Assembly: GCA_002414125.1 (NCBI GenBank)
Contig: DHYN01000064.1
Location: 5,633 to 11,777 of the forward strand
DNA length: 6,145 nt
Direction of reading: 5' to 3'
Origin: Ruminococcus sp. UBA5129
GTDB lineage: Bacteria > Bacillota > Clostridia > Oscillospirales > Ruminococcaceae
The notes under the pieces were generated by a model. The model did not search any database, had not been told where the DNA came from, and saw nothing but the letters and a program-made list of their open reading frames with translations. Shown in pieces: positions 6,090 to 6,145 of the stretch. The position numbers and the translations under genes are program-made. How positions within the stretch are numbered: position 1 is the stretch's first letter; the number at the start of each line of letters is the position of its first letter.

Positions 6090-6145
6090 CGGGAGACTCT
6101 GCCTCCCGAACCCTCCGCCAAAGGGATGAATATCCCTTTGGAATC
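6090..6145. repeat. Twin-hairpin intergenic repeat, probably dispersed in the genome, cut by the window end
   Basis: Two hairpins follow each other. The first pairs CGGGAG (6090-6095) with CTCCCG (6103-6108) around ACTCTGC. The second is a perfect 10-bp stem (6118-6127 with 6132-6141) around a GAAT loop. The layout of a GC-rich hairpin with a CTCTGC-type loop, a GAACCCTCCGCC-type linker and a CCAAAGGG...CCCTTTGG hairpin resembles short palindromic sequences I recall from intergenic regions of Ruminococcus-like genomes. No second copy lies in this window, so the repeat nature is inferred. The second hairpin is followed by GAATC and not by a T-run within the window, so it is not a classical terminator, although it may protect the 3' end of the operon mRNA. 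Confidence 0.6.

Noticed and set aside
6090..6145. CRISPR array or transposon end
   Set aside because: There are no repeated units with spacers, and no transposase or target-site duplication can be seen; only two different hairpins are present.

Overview
The window looks like chromosomal DNA from a strictly anaerobic, Gram-positive member of the Clostridia, most like Ruminococcus and other Oscillospiraceae. This placement rests on protein flavour, moderate GC with C-ending codons, AGGAG/GGAGG-type ribosome binding sites, oxygen-sensitive iron-sulfur enzymes, and a twin-hairpin intergenic sequence at the right end. It is an impression from reading, not a database match. All genes lie on the + strand.

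Layout. Bases 2-778 hold the 3' part of murA (peptidoglycan precursor synthesis), which ends in a strong rho-independent terminator at 794-830. The AT-rich gap 779-995 also holds two inverted repeats, a likely sigma-A-type promoter (-10 TATAAT at 934-939) and a small hairpin in the leader. Three tightly packed genes follow. The first encodes a 973-residue protein with two ATPase activase domains and a dehydratase-like C-terminal part (996-3917). The second encodes a 409-residue dehydratase/reductase-like protein (3936-5165). The third is a phosphatidylserine decarboxylase gene, psd (5171-6052). The gaps between the three are 18 and 5 bases. The right edge (6053-6145) has no gene and carries two hairpins that look like a dispersed repeat running off the window.

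How the genes work together. The two large proteins belong to the benzoyl-CoA reductase / 2-hydroxyacyl-CoA dehydratase superfamily. There, an ATP-driven [4Fe-4S] activase injects one low-potential electron into a partner enzyme. No acyl-CoA substrate gene (CoA transferase, HgdA-type subunit, beta-oxidation gene) accompanies them. Their architecture matches the two-gene plsA-plsR operon reported to make plasmalogens in Clostridium perfringens, by reducing the sn-1 ester of a phospholipid to a vinyl ether under anaerobic conditions. Here the pair is followed at once by psd, which makes phosphatidylethanolamine. The best reading is an anaerobic ether-lipid operon, plsA-plsR-psd, coupling headgroup formation to plasmalogen formation. 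The family assignments are firm. The plasmalogen role is inferred from architecture, recalled literature and gene context.
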